From: Deltaproteobacteria bacterium
GTDB taxonomy: Bacteria > Myxococcota > Myxococcia > SLRQ01
NCBI GenBank assembly: GCA_007130885.1
Contig: SLRQ01000012.1
Coordinates: 62,001 to 126,000 of the forward strand
Length of the DNA: 64,000 nt
Direction of reading: 5' to 3'
Below are positions 9,763 to 17,521 of this stretch, piece after piece (position 1 is the first letter of the stretch; each line of letters opens with the position of its first letter). The notes under the pieces were generated by a model. It saw only the letters and a list, made by a program, of their open reading frames with translations, ran no database searches and had not been told where the DNA came from. The position numbers and the translations under genes were made by a program.

Positions 9763-10653
9763 TCAAAACCCTTCGCCGTCTACAGGGACACCGGTTCTCT
9801 CCCTGAAAGCAGCCTGTAGTTTTTTGGTGACTGAACCGACTCGACCCTCTCCGACCGGCTCCCCATCCACTCGAGTGACTGGAAGAATCTCCCGTATGCT
9901 GCTGGTGATGAACGCCTCGTCGGCTTCCCGCAGATCGTCGGGCTCCAGATGAAGCTGGCTCGCCGCAATATCCACATCCTGGGCCGCTAGAAGAATCACA
10001 CGCCGTGTAACACCCTCTAGTATCCCTGCATCCGTAGGTGGAGTAACAAGCTTGCCATCCTTGACAATGAAGACATTGCTGGTCGAACCCTCGGTCAGAC
10101 GCCCCTTGCCGTCCAGCATGACCGCCTCGTAGGCTCCCCGATCACGGGCCTCTTTCAGAGCCAGGAGGTTGTTGAGGTAGTTGCCGGTCTTCGCGGCGGG
10201 GTTGATGGCCTCGGGCGCCACGCGCTGGACGCTGACCACAGCCACCTCTACCCCTGACTCGTAGCATTCCTTCGAGGGCATGACGAGGGGGCGAGAGATG
10301 ATCACCGTTCTCGGCTTCACGGCCAGAGCTGGGTCGAGTCCTATCTCACCAGAACCGCGAGTAACTACCAATCGCACATACGTTTCGCGGCCGGCCTCGA
10401 TGTTGGCGGAGGCACGAATGGTTTCCTGAATCTCTTCCGAAAAGCGTTTCTTGTCCCATGGCAGAGTCAACGCTATCAGACCGGCCGAACCCTCGAGCCT
10501 GTCGAGGTGCGCGTCTAGCTCGAATGGCCGCCCCCCATAGGTGCGTATTACCTCGTAGATCGAGTCTCCATAAAGAAAGCCCCTATCGAGCACGCTTATG
10601 GTTGCTTCCTCCGGAGGCAGCAACCGCCCGTCAATGTTGATCACGGTTCCCAT
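9763..10653 (-). CDS. Class IV PLP aminotransferase (D-amino-acid transaminase/4-amino-4-deoxychorismate lyase-like)
   Basis: Fold-type IV PLP enzyme. The PLP lysine is in NPAAKTGNYLNNLLALKEA (K155 from the chosen start). The family signatures LDRGFLYGDSIYEVIRTY, EGSTSNVFIVKDG and GILEGVTRRVIL are all present. The family includes branched-chain aminotransferase, D-amino-acid aminotransferase and PabC. The GSTSNVF form looks closer to the D-amino-acid transaminase/PabC group than to IlvE. PabC would fit the nearby pabB, but that is an inference. I took ATG 10653 (MGTVINIDG), where family members usually begin; ATG 10668 and TTG 10698 are in-frame alternatives, and none has a strong ribosome-binding site. 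Confidence 0.8.
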   Translation of the reverse strand: MGTVINIDGRLLPPEEATISVLDRGFLYGDSIYEVIRTYGGRPFELDAHLDRLEGSAGLIALTLPWDKKRFSEEIQETIRASANIEAGRETYVRLVVTRGSGEIGLDPALAVKPRTVIISRPLVMPSKECYESGVEVAVVSVQRVAPEAINPAAKTGNYLNNLLALKEARDRGAYEAVMLDGKGRLTEGSTSNVFIVKDGKLVTPPTDAGILEGVTRRVILLAAQDVDIAASQLHLEPDDLREADEAFITSSIREILPVTRVDGEPVGEGRVGSVTKKLQAAFRERTGVPVDGEGF

Positions 10654-10976
10654 GGCCGAGCGCAGCATGATGTCAGAGACTTCAAGAGTCAATCCCAAAC
10701 AAACCTGAGCTACCCCCTCTATCGTTCGAGACGCTTGGGCGTAAGAATTCCGGGGAATCTAATTCGCTTGGGATTCAATCTGAATGCGAGGAAGAATCGA
10801 GTGAAACGTAGGCTTATCGAACCGGCAAAAAACTTGCGGCCGGGCTCAGTCGATGAGATACGAGCAACATGTCTGTTGCACGTGCTACATATGCGCGATC
10901 GGTGAACTACACCGTCATCGATAGGCAAGAAACGTCCTTACGCTCCCCGTCCAGCCGAGAGCACGACGGAGAGCCT
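10654..10976. other. Divergent intergenic region with a 36-bp dispersed repeat
   Basis: These 323 bases separate the aminotransferase from the zinc-ribbon/J-domain gene. Short frames here have no convincing start or coding pattern. The notable content is the repeat at 10765-10800, found again at 14019-14054. Confidence 0.5.
10765..10800 (+). repeat. 36-bp dispersed repeat, copy 1
   Basis: Matches 14019-14054 at 33 of 36 positions, starting CGCTTGGGATTCAAT. Both copies lie upstream of a plus-strand gene (J-domain protein here, dodecin there). On the minus strand both read RFFLAF-x-LNPKR, and two of the four neighbouring differences are silent in that frame, so a remnant peptide is a possible alternative to a regulatory site. 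Confidence 0.7.
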
Positions 10977-11453
10977 ATGGTTAGGCGGCAATCGGTAAAG
11001 GAGCTTCGCAGAAAAGCCTCCTCCTCGGCGCTCCGACCCAGAGGCATCCCTGTCTGTGCGAGATGCAATGTCGAGATGCGCGTTGCGCCATCGGCTTCAC
11101 GAGATCTTCATTATCTCACTTGCCCGCGGTGTAACGCGAGGTTCGCCTCTTGCTACGATGAGGTTCTTCGCGTTCCCTGCGGAGTGAAGCATCGCAGCGA
11201 GAACCGCCCAAACTCTCGACAGGAGGACCGGTGGCATGCTCTGCGAGCACGCGCCGAGGCCTTCAACCAGAAGGTAGAGGACACCGATCCCTATCGAACT
11301 CTCGGGCTTCGATCAGGCTCCTCCTTTTCGGAGGTCCGTGCGCGTTATCACGAGCTTGCCGCCCGCCATCATCCGGATCATGGTGGTGATCCCACCGCCA
11401 TGCGACTCATCATCAAGGCCTACGAGGTGATCCGAGCCTCCCGTGGGGACTGA
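10977..11453 (+). CDS. Zinc-ribbon protein with C-terminal J domain
   Basis: A 158-residue cytosolic protein. The N-terminal part holds a four-cysteine zinc ribbon, CARCNVEM and CPRCNARF. The last 60 residues are a J domain (DPYRTLGLRSGSSFSEVRARYHELAARHHPDHGGD) with an intact HPD, so it could stimulate an Hsp70 ATPase. A C-terminal rather than N-terminal J domain is a non-canonical arrangement (type III/C DnaJ). The open frame extends to 10869. I chose the ATG at 10977 because GGAGAG precedes it; the longer version adds a non-conserved-looking tail. Substrate unknown. Confidence 0.75.
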   Translation: MVRRQSVKELRRKASSSALRPRGIPVCARCNVEMRVAPSASRDLHYLTCPRCNARFASCYDEVLRVPCGVKHRSENRPNSRQEDRWHALRARAEAFNQKVEDTDPYRTLGLRSGSSFSEVRARYHELAARHHPDHGGDPTAMRLIIKAYEVIRASRGD

Positions 11454-11519
11454 GTCGTTGCGCTAAAAGCCGCCGCATGCTAGCAGAATCTCCAAGAGCT
11501 TCGTTGGAGGGCTTCCAGG

Positions 11520-12101
11520 ATGCATCGAACGACTCCTTTCGGCTTACTCGCAATCTCGAATCTGTTGCTGCTTTGCGCGGCATGCGACAAGCCATCGTAC
11601 ATAGAGCTTTCCCCTAGCCGACTCGAGCTGGAACGACGGGGCCAAATCCAGCGAATCAGCGGTAAGGCGATGAACCATCAGGGGCGCTACTTTCCGGAGA
11701 TCATGTTCGATTGGGAGTCGGAGAATCCTTCCGTTGCCACGGTTGATGATCGCGGTAACGTCAAAGCCGTGGCGAACGGACGTACATCGATCATCGCCCG
11801 TCACCGGAACATCGAAGCACGTGCGCGAGTGAGCGTGGTGTTGGCCGAAAGGATCGAGCTGGAGGAGACTGAAATCACGATTTCGCTGACCGGCAGGCGC
11901 CGCCATGTACCGCGGGCAACGGTCTTCAATGCTGAAGGAGAGCCAATGCCGGAGAGGCATGTCGCCTACACCTCTGGCGATACGGACATCTTGGGCATAG
12001 ATCCTCTAGGAGGCTTGCATCCGCAAAGCCCTGGAGAAACAAGGATAATAGCAGAGGTTGACGGTCTTACTGGCATCATCAACGTAACCGTGGCAAAGTA
12101 G
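11520..12101 (+). CDS. Lipoprotein with bacterial Ig-like (Big_2) domains
   Basis: A 193-residue exported protein. The signal peptide ends in a lipobox, LLLCAAC, so the mature N-terminus would be Cys at about residue 22. The rest reads as two Ig-like repeats of the Big_2 type: SVATVDDRGNVKAVANGRTSIIAR, and after VSVVLAERIELEETEITISL a second repeat ending GETRIIAEVDGLTGIINVTVAK. Such domains serve adhesion or spacing at the cell surface. It ends 11 bp before tRNA-Lys. Confidence 0.75.
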   Translation: MHRTTPFGLLAISNLLLLCAACDKPSYIELSPSRLELERRGQIQRISGKAMNHQGRYFPEIMFDWESENPSVATVDDRGNVKAVANGRTSIIARHRNIEARARVSVVLAERIELEETEITISLTGRRRHVPRATVFNAEGEPMPERHVAYTSGDTDILGIDPLGGLHPQSPGETRIIAEVDGLTGIINVTVAK

Positions 12102-12112
12102 CGCCCTTCCGA

Positions 12113-12185
12113 GGGTCGCTAGCTCAGTTGGTAGAGCAGTGGGCTTTTAACCCAACGGTCGAAGGTTCGATTCCTTCGCGACCCA
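12113..12185 (+). tRNA. tRNA-Lys (anticodon TTT)
   Basis: A full cloverleaf of 73 nt: acceptor GGGTCGC pairs with GCGACCC, D-arm GCTC/GAGC, anticodon loop CTTTTAA giving TTT, T-arm GAAGG-TTCGATT-CCTTC. The anticodon stem has a G27-A43 mismatch at its outer pair. CCA is not encoded. Confidence 0.95.
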
Positions 12186-12199
12186 TCACAAGCGAATAC

Positions 12200-12272
12200 G
12201 TCCCCGTCGTCTAGTGGACCAGGACACTGGCCTTTCAAGCCGGCAACAGGGGTTCGATTCCCCTCGGGGACG
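12200..12272 (+). tRNA. tRNA-Glu (anticodon TTC)
   Basis: A full cloverleaf of 73 nt: acceptor GTCCCCG pairs with CGGGGAC, anticodon stem CTGGC/GCCGG around CTTTCAA (anticodon TTC), T-arm AGGGG-TTCGATT-CCCCT. It is 14 nt after tRNA-Lys and the pair is followed by a terminator, so they form a Lys-Glu operon. Confidence 0.95.
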
Positions 12273-12280
12273 CAACCGAA

Positions 12281-12311
12281 AACCCTCTGATTTATCAGAG
12301 GGTTTTTCTTT
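12281..12311 (+). terminator. Rho-independent terminator of the tRNA-Lys/Glu operon
   Basis: A perfect 10-bp stem AACCCTCTGA/TCAGAGGGTT closes a TTTA loop and runs into TTTCTTT, 8 nt after tRNA-Glu. The minus-strand gene at 12319 ends just beyond it. Confidence 0.92.
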
Positions 12312-12318
12312 GTGCAGG

Positions 12319-12579
12319 CTAGTCCTTGTCCCCCGAGCCTTGGGCGACGTCGCCGGGCGGAGGGGCCTGATTCCGGTACAGACGGGCTCTGGCCGAATAT
12401 ATGACGGGTATCGCGCCCGCCGCCGCGAGGAGAGTGCCGAACGGAAAGGGCACGAAACGGATGAACATCCCGCCAACGAACGCCACTACCAGCGACGCCC
12501 AAAGGCCCCACGCCTGCTGAGCCCAGTACATCGCGAACAACACGGCCACCACCGCCACGGAGTAGAAAAACAAAGCCAC
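12319..12579 (-). CDS. Small membrane protein of unknown function
   Basis: An 86-residue protein with two hydrophobic segments (VAVVAVLFAMYW and WASLVVAFVGGMFIRFVPFPFGTLLAAAGAIPVIY) and a polar tail QAPPPGDVAQGSGDKD. It starts at GTG 12579, 5 nt after a strong GGAGGT. I do not recognise the family. It lies alone between the tRNA-Glu terminator and tRNA-Leu on the opposite strand. Confidence 0.65.
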   Translation of the reverse strand: MALFFYSVAVVAVLFAMYWAQQAWGLWASLVVAFVGGMFIRFVPFPFGTLLAAAGAIPVIYSARARLYRNQAPPPGDVAQGSGDKD

Positions 12580-12725
12580 CGAGACCTCCAGTTCAGGACA
12601 TGCAAAGCCTCCGGCACCAAGAGCGCCCGCCCAGCGATTGGCCGGTTCCTTTGCTCATTCGGCCATAGGTTAGCCGTAAGACGCGGACAAAGACACTATT
12701 TTGATTCGCGACAGCGACTGTTGCC

Positions 12726-12767
12726 GCGGCCAATGTACTGCGGCCAATGTACTGCGGCCAATGTACT
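12726..12767 (+). repeat. Three perfect tandem copies of a 14-bp unit upstream of tRNA-Leu
   Basis: The unit GCGGCCAATGTACT is repeated three times without change (12726, 12740, 12754). The array ends at a TTGACG that could be the -35 box of tRNA-Leu (12767-12772), 39 bp before the tRNA. The paired -10 (TACCTC after a 17-nt spacer) is weak. Confidence 0.85.
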
Positions 12768-12810
12768 TGACGATACGGCGTGCACGGGCTACCTCTACGC
12801 CTCGCGGTAA

Positions 12811-12894
12811 GCCCAGGTGGTGGAACTGGTAGACACGCTAGATTCAGGTTCTAGTGGCTTCACGGCCGTGGAGGTTCGAATCCTCTCCTGGGCA
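12811..12894 (+). tRNA. tRNA-Leu (anticodon CAG)
   Basis: An 84-nt class II tRNA with the long variable arm expected for leucine. Acceptor GCCCAGG pairs with CCTGGGC, anticodon stem CTAGA/TCTAG around TTCAGGT (anticodon CAG), T-arm GGAGG-TTCGAAT-CCTCT region. Discriminator A; CCA not encoded. Confidence 0.95.
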
Positions 12895-13051
12895 CAAGGG
12901 GTTACGCGATCTCAACAGGCCAGCAAATCGCGCGCGGTAGGCAAATGCGCAGTGCACGCAGCTTGCCACCCGCGGCCTTTTGCGCCTACGCGCCAAGCAA
13001 AACGCACCAATCAAGACCGTGATCGAGCCGTGGGGGCGGTTGAGAACGGCC

Positions 13052-13843
13052 TCACGTTCCTGAACCTCTGCCCGCGGCCAACGCATAGACGGCGCCGGCC
13101 ACCTGGAGGACGGAGGCAGCGATGGCTGTTCCGACCACAACCGGATACTCCGACTGTCCCACCGCTATGGCCGCGAAAGCCCAAGCGAGCACCAGCGAGA
13201 ACACCGCGTCCCTCCGCCGGAAAACCGCCGTCATCCCGATGACCAGCGCAACCGCGATGACAATGACCGCCCAGACCGTCTCGGGCAGGCCCCACCTGCC
13301 CCACCCCGCTCCTTGCAGGGCAATGGAGACATTCGCCACGGTAGCGACCGTAATCCAGCCGAGATAGAGGCTGAAGGGAAGTTGGAGGGTGAAGAAGTCG
13401 AATCGGGGTACCGCCCGCCTGCCGATGTCGAGGCGGACATAGATGAGAATCAAGAGGATCAAAAGACCGAGCATCAGGAGAAGGCTCAGCGGTATCAGAA
13501 GGTTATGCCAAGCAAATAACCAGCCGATGTTCAGGGCGCAGGTGCCGACGAAAAGCCAACCCACGGCTCTGTGGTCCGGATTGGCTCGCCTGGACGGAAG
13601 CGCCTGCGCGACTGCATAGACGATCAGCGCAAGATAAATGAGGCCCCAGATCGAGAACGCATAGCCGGCCGGCGTGAACAGCGTCGGGAAAGCCCCCGAT
13701 ACCTCCCCGGTCGTCCTGCCTCCAATCGGAAGCATGTTGGCTAGGGTGTTGACGAAGATAGTAGCACCTAGCGCCACTATGACGACGACCTGACGCGCAA
13801 CATCCATTGCGCCGCCACGGGCCGAGGTTTCTTCGCGCTGCAT
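13052..13843 (-). CDS. TspO/MBR-related tryptophan-rich membrane protein
   Basis: A 263-residue protein with about seven hydrophobic segments. FTPAGYAFSIWGLIYLAL near the N-terminus and ALNIGWLFAWHNLLIPLSLLLM resemble the extended TspO-like 'tryptophan-rich sensory protein' group, which is longer than classical five-helix TspO. Classical TspO binds porphyrins; this group has no established function. The start at 13843 follows AAGGGGGGAG; the frame is open to 13984 but that part lacks membrane or signal character. Confidence 0.7.
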   Translation of the reverse strand: MQREETSARGGAMDVARQVVVIVALGATIFVNTLANMLPIGGRTTGEVSGAFPTLFTPAGYAFSIWGLIYLALIVYAVAQALPSRRANPDHRAVGWLFVGTCALNIGWLFAWHNLLIPLSLLLMLGLLILLILIYVRLDIGRRAVPRFDFFTLQLPFSLYLGWITVATVANVSIALQGAGWGRWGLPETVWAVIVIAVALVIGMTAVFRRRDAVFSLVLAWAFAAIAVGQSEYPVVVGTAIAASVLQVAGAVYALAAGRGSGT

Positions 13844-14018
13844 CACTCCCCCCTTGAGTCTCCGCATCCTACTCGTTCCACTCGTCATGAGCCTGTATCG
13901 GCCCGGCGTGCCTCCGTCAAGTCGGCTGGCCGCTCGGGGTAACGCGCCGGCCGCGCTCCCGCGCGCTCTCGAAAAGCTGTGCAAACTCGCTTGATGGCCG
14001 ATTCAAACAGCCTACTTC

Positions 14019-14054
14019 CGCTTGGGATTCAATGTGAAGGCGAGGAAGAATCGC
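14019..14054 (+). repeat. 36-bp dispersed repeat, copy 2
   Basis: Second copy of the element at 10765-10800 (33/36 identical). It lies 20 bp upstream of a TTGACA at 14074, a consensus -35 box for the dodecin gene whose -10 region is poor. Confidence 0.7.
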
Positions 14055-14138
14055 GGTTATAAGCGGCCTGCTATTGACACTTGGACTAGGCATTGAGAGA
14101 ACCGGGCACAGTCATGTCACCTAAAAAGGAGGAGCATC

Positions 14139-14345
14139 ATGGGAAGCGTATACAAGGTAATCGAGATCATCGGCAGCAGCGAGAAGTCCTGGGAAGACGC
14201 GGCTCGAACGGCGGTCGAGTTGGCTTCCAAGACAGTCCGTGACCTTAGAGTCGCCGAGGTAAAAGAACTCGATCTAAAGATCGAGGATGGCAAGATGCTC
14301 TTCCGGGTCAAGCTGAACGTCTCCTTCAAGTATCAGGACGAGTAA
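14139..14345 (+). CDS. Dodecin (flavin-binding/storage protein)
   Basis: A 68-residue protein matching the dodecin fold from end to end: MGSVYKVIEIIGSSEKSWEDAARTAV, then a beta hairpin (VRDLRVAEVKELDLKIEDGKMLFRVKLNVSFKY). Dodecins assemble as hollow dodecamers that bind flavins (riboflavin, FMN, FAD or lumichrome, depending on species) and buffer free flavin. The start follows AAAAAGGAGGAG, one of the strongest ribosome-binding sites in the window, so high expression is likely. Monocistronic: a T8 run at 14442-14449 lies downstream but without a clear stem. Confidence 0.93.
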   Translation: MGSVYKVIEIIGSSEKSWEDAARTAVELASKTVRDLRVAEVKELDLKIEDGKMLFRVKLNVSFKYQDE

Positions 14346-14553
14346 CCCTGGTATCCGCATAACCCGACAATCCTCACCAACCCAGCATGGTCGCGCCGGC
14401 TTTCCAACCCTGGTGTGATCTGCCATGCGGACCGTGAAACGTTTTTTTTAGAACCCCGCCAAATCGCCCGGCGTAGCCTATCTCGTCACAGGCATTGACG
14501 GTACTCGGCGGTGTGTCGATAGACGTTGGCGGGAAGAGCGAGGGAACATAGGC

Positions 14554-15444
14554 TCAGGCCGGCGATTGCGAGGCCAGCAAGCCATCCTTTTGCTGCCAAA
14601 GTTCGCTGACCCATACCTGAAAGCGCTCCCGGAACTGCTGGTCGTTTTCATAATCGCCCTGGCTGGCCCAGGCTGGAATAGGCTGCTGCCTAATAAAGAC
14701 CCGCACCTCCCGCACGGCACCGCCAAGAAAGGCGAACATGCTGGGCTGACCATGGCGCGGGTAGACGATGGTGATATCAAGTAGCGTATCCAGTTTGCCG
14801 CCCATTGCATTCAGGGTGAAAGCGGCGCCGCCGGCACGCGGCCTGAGCAGATGACGGTACGGTGAGCGCTGTTCGTTATGTTTTGACCGAGAAAAGCGGG
14901 TGCCCTCGAAAAAATTCATCACCGATGTAGGGAAGTGGGCGAATTTCTCGCAGGCCTTGCGGGTGGTATCCAGGTCCTTGCCCTTCAGTTCAGGGTTCTT
15001 TTCGATTTCAGCGCGGGTGTAGCGCTTCATGAACGGGAAATCCAGCGCCCACCAGGCTAGCCCTAGAATCGGCACCTTGATCAGCTCCTGCTTGAGAAAG
15101 AACTTCAGAAAAGGGATGCGCCCGTTGAAAACCCGCTGCAGCACCAGGATATCCGCCCAGGTCTGGTGGTTGCTGATGACCAGATACCACTTGTCTTTGC
15201 CGAGCCCCTCGAGCCCCTCGACGCACCAGCGCGGCCGACTAATCAGGTCAATAAGCAGGCTGTTGATGGAAATCCAGGACTCCGCCACCCAGACCAGCAT
15301 CTTCGACAGCCGAATCCTTACCCCCGTGATCGGAATCAGTAGCTTGATCAGCGCCAGACTGAACAAGGGCACCGCCATTGCCAGGGTGTTCAGGGTAATG
15401 CCGATCAGCACCAGGGATGCGCGAATCTTGTGCAAGAAGGTCAT
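14554..15444 (-). CDS. Inner-membrane 1-acyl-glycerol-3-phosphate acyltransferase, YihG/PlsC type
   Basis: A 296-residue acyltransferase with two N-terminal membrane segments. Motif I is NHQTWAD (HX4D) and motif III is FFEGTRFS (EGTR), as in PlsC enzymes that form phosphatidic acid. The stretches FLKQELIKVPILGLAWWALD, PFMKRYTRAEI and GKDLDTTRKACEKF are typical of gammaproteobacterial YihG-like proteins. Its codon use (CTG, CAG, GCC rich) also differs from neighbours. The start ATG at 15444 has AGGA 8 nt before it, and a promoter is seen at 15544. The gene is likely imported from a gammaproteobacterium, or marks a chimeric contig. Confidence 0.9.
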   Translation of the reverse strand: MTFLHKIRASLVLIGITLNTLAMAVPLFSLALIKLLIPITGVRIRLSKMLVWVAESWISINSLLIDLISRPRWCVEGLEGLGKDKWYLVISNHQTWADILVLQRVFNGRIPFLKFFLKQELIKVPILGLAWWALDFPFMKRYTRAEIEKNPELKGKDLDTTRKACEKFAHFPTSVMNFFEGTRFSRSKHNEQRSPYRHLLRPRAGGAAFTLNAMGGKLDTLLDITIVYPRHGQPSMFAFLGGAVREVRVFIRQQPIPAWASQGDYENDQQFRERFQVWVSELWQQKDGLLASQSPA

Positions 15445-15859
15445 GGGGAGATCCTGGTGACTGAAAAGCGGGTGCACTGGAAGGGCAAATGGCGCCGAAC
15501 AACATACGGGCGAGCACAAATGTCGAACGCACGGCGCGTAGGCATTGTAACAGCGTCGCGTCGACATCCAAGCTCGAGCTAGCAGAACCCATTACGGCAG
15601 GCGCGGGAGCACGCCACCTGGACGATTAGTGGCTATTGCAACTATTCCGCCGGTTTTAGCCGCCCGGTCGTGCTGTCCGGCAAAGCATCAATTCTACTTG
15701 CGGCCATCCGCCTCGTTACTGGACCCCTGGTGGGCACACTGCTATCTTTCATGCCCTTTTCATCAAGATTTTGAGCTTCCTGTAGCATGAGTCTCGAGAA
15801 ATCGATGAACCTCCGGCACCGGAAGCTCGTGCAAAGCTCGAACCCCTGGAGAACATGAG
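15445..15859. other. Divergent intergenic region between the acyltransferase and pepA
   Basis: These 415 bases hold the acyltransferase promoter (15544-15571) in the left half. The right half has short minus-strand frames without start signals or coding character. No convincing gene or RNA is seen. Confidence 0.5.
15544..15571 (-). promoter_or_regulatory. Candidate sigma-70 promoter for the acyltransferase
   Basis: On the minus strand TTGGAT, a 16-nt spacer and TACAAT (5 of 6 to the -10 consensus) lie about 100 nt upstream of the acyltransferase ATG. Confidence 0.45.
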
Positions 15860-17383
15860 ATGGCCAGCTCAACCCAAGTCAAGCTCACCTCAACGTCCAT
15901 AGACTCGATACGAGCGGATGCCCTCGTGGTACCGGTTTTCAAGGGCGAGCTACGTGGAGCAAAGAGACAAAGCTCCGTCGCGGTCGTCAAGAAGGCCCTT
16001 GGCCGGTTCCTCCTCGAGGCAGCCAAGCAGGAGGGGTTTGACGGCAAACGCGGCCAGCGTCTCACGATCCACGCCCACGACAAGATGAAATCCACCAAGG
16101 TGATTCTGCTTGGCGTTGGCGGCAAAGAGAATGAAGCCCTCGCCGTATTCAGGGAGGGGGTGGGCAACGCCGCCCGGATGACGAGAACCACCGGCGGCGC
16201 CCGTCTAGCCGTAGCAGCGCCCGAGATCAAGGGCGAAAGTCCTTCGAAGATCGTGGGAGATACCGCGGAAGCCGCTCTTCTCGGCGGCTACCAATTCGAC
16301 CGCTACATCTCGGAGAGCCCGGATCGCCCCAAGCGCTCAGCACTGAAGACGGTAACGATCGCCACCGGCAAGGTGACCGCGGCGCACCGGCGCGAAGCGA
16401 CCATGGCCGAAGCGGTGGCGGAGGCAACCTGCTTGGCTCGTGATCTTGTAAACGAACCACCGGGAGCCATGACTCCGAAAGACCTCTCCAAGGCAGCCCG
16501 ATCACTCGCCCGAACGCACGGCCTCAAGTGTACCGTGGGCGGAGCAAGAGAGATCGAACGGTTGAAAATGGGCCTTTTCCAGGGAGTGTCCTTGGGTGCC
16601 GACACCGAGCCGCAGCTCATAACCCTAGAGTATAAGCCCGCCGGCAAACCCAAAGGCAAAGGCATCGCTATTGTCGGCAAAGGCATCACCTTCGACTCCG
16701 GAGGCTATGATCTCAAGCCCCATCAGGCCATGGACTCCATGAAGATGGACATGGCCGGCGCTGCGGCAGCCATAGGAGTCATGCGGGCAGTGGCCGCCAT
16801 AAAGCCGCCCTTCCCGGTAACTTGTTACGTGGGAGCTTGCGAGAACCTGGTATCCGGACGTGCGTACAAGCCGGGTGATGTCCTGAAGAGCCGAAAGGGG
16901 CTCACCGTCGAGGTCATAAACACCGACGCGGAAGGTCGCCTGGTTCTCGCGGATCTTCTGACATACGCCTCGGAGAAGGACCATGAAGTCATTTTGGATG
17001 TAGCTACTCTGACTGGAGCTTGTCTGATTGCGCTGGGGCCTTTCACTTTCGGCGCCTTTTCCAAGGACGACGAGGTCACCGAAGAACTTCTCTCGGCTTC
17101 CAAGAAAGCCGGTGAGGACGCCTGGCGCCTGCCTCTGAATCAGCTTCTCCGCGAGCACTTGAGAAGCAATATCGCCGACCTCAAGAACTCCGGAGGTAGA
17201 GCGGGCGGCGCGATCTCGGCTGCTCTCTTCCTCTCCGCCTTCGTCGGCGAGACGCCCTGGGTCCACATCGATATCGCGGGCCCGGCCATGTATGCCGCCA
17301 ACAAGGGCGTGGTCCCGAAAGGTGCCAGCGGAGCTCCGGTAAGAACCCTGGCCCGCTTCATCCGTGAGCGAGCGGGAACCTGA
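15860..17383 (+). CDS. pepA: Leucyl aminopeptidase (M17 family)
   Basis: A 507-residue cytosolic metallo-aminopeptidase. The M17 signature NTDAEGRLVLADLLTYA begins near residue 354. Upstream metal ligands and catalytic lysine are in GKGITFDSGGYDLKP, where GY replaces the commoner GL/GI. The N-terminal macro-like domain (about residues 1-170) is complete. These hexameric enzymes release N-terminal residues and in some bacteria also act as DNA-binding regulators. The ATG follows GGAGAACATGAG. It is followed by an ECF sigma gene on the same strand but separated by a dedicated promoter. Confidence 0.95.
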   Translation: MASSTQVKLTSTSIDSIRADALVVPVFKGELRGAKRQSSVAVVKKALGRFLLEAAKQEGFDGKRGQRLTIHAHDKMKSTKVILLGVGGKENEALAVFREGVGNAARMTRTTGGARLAVAAPEIKGESPSKIVGDTAEAALLGGYQFDRYISESPDRPKRSALKTVTIATGKVTAAHRREATMAEAVAEATCLARDLVNEPPGAMTPKDLSKAARSLARTHGLKCTVGGAREIERLKMGLFQGVSLGADTEPQLITLEYKPAGKPKGKGIAIVGKGITFDSGGYDLKPHQAMDSMKMDMAGAAAAIGVMRAVAAIKPPFPVTCYVGACENLVSGRAYKPGDVLKSRKGLTVEVINTDAEGRLVLADLLTYASEKDHEVILDVATLTGACLIALGPFTFGAFSKDDEVTEELLSASKKAGEDAWRLPLNQLLREHLRSNIADLKNSGGRAGGAISAALFLSAFVGETPWVHIDIAGPAMYAANKGVVPKGASGAPVRTLARFIRERAGT

Positions 17384-17452
17384 ATTCGTCGGTTCTCTCC
17401 CACTCATTCCGCAGCTCAATTCGAACGCAAAGTTTAGTTGGATCCCAAACCG

Positions 17453-17480
17453 GGAACTTTTCGTCCAATCCGTTGTCAAA
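17453..17480 (+). promoter_or_regulatory. Candidate ECF sigma-factor promoter in front of its own sigma gene
   Basis: GGAACTT (17453-17459), a 16-nt spacer and TCAAA (17476-17480) match the RpoE-like ECF promoter pattern (GAACTT, about 16 nt, TCWRA). It stands 41 nt before the ATG of the ECF sigma factor, the expected place for autoregulation. Confidence 0.65.
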
Positions 17481-17521
17481 CCGGCTGAGCCCTCATGCAC
17501 CCGGGCTCGCGGGCTGATAAA

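Noticed and set aside
13012..13242. Open frame running from tRNA-Leu into the TspO-like gene
   Set aside because: Starts inside the tRNA and is antisense to a multi-pass membrane protein; composition is that of a shadow.
14442..14449. T8 run after dodecin as terminator
   Set aside because: Only a 3-bp stem (CGT-GAA-ACG) precedes it; not enough to call a terminator.
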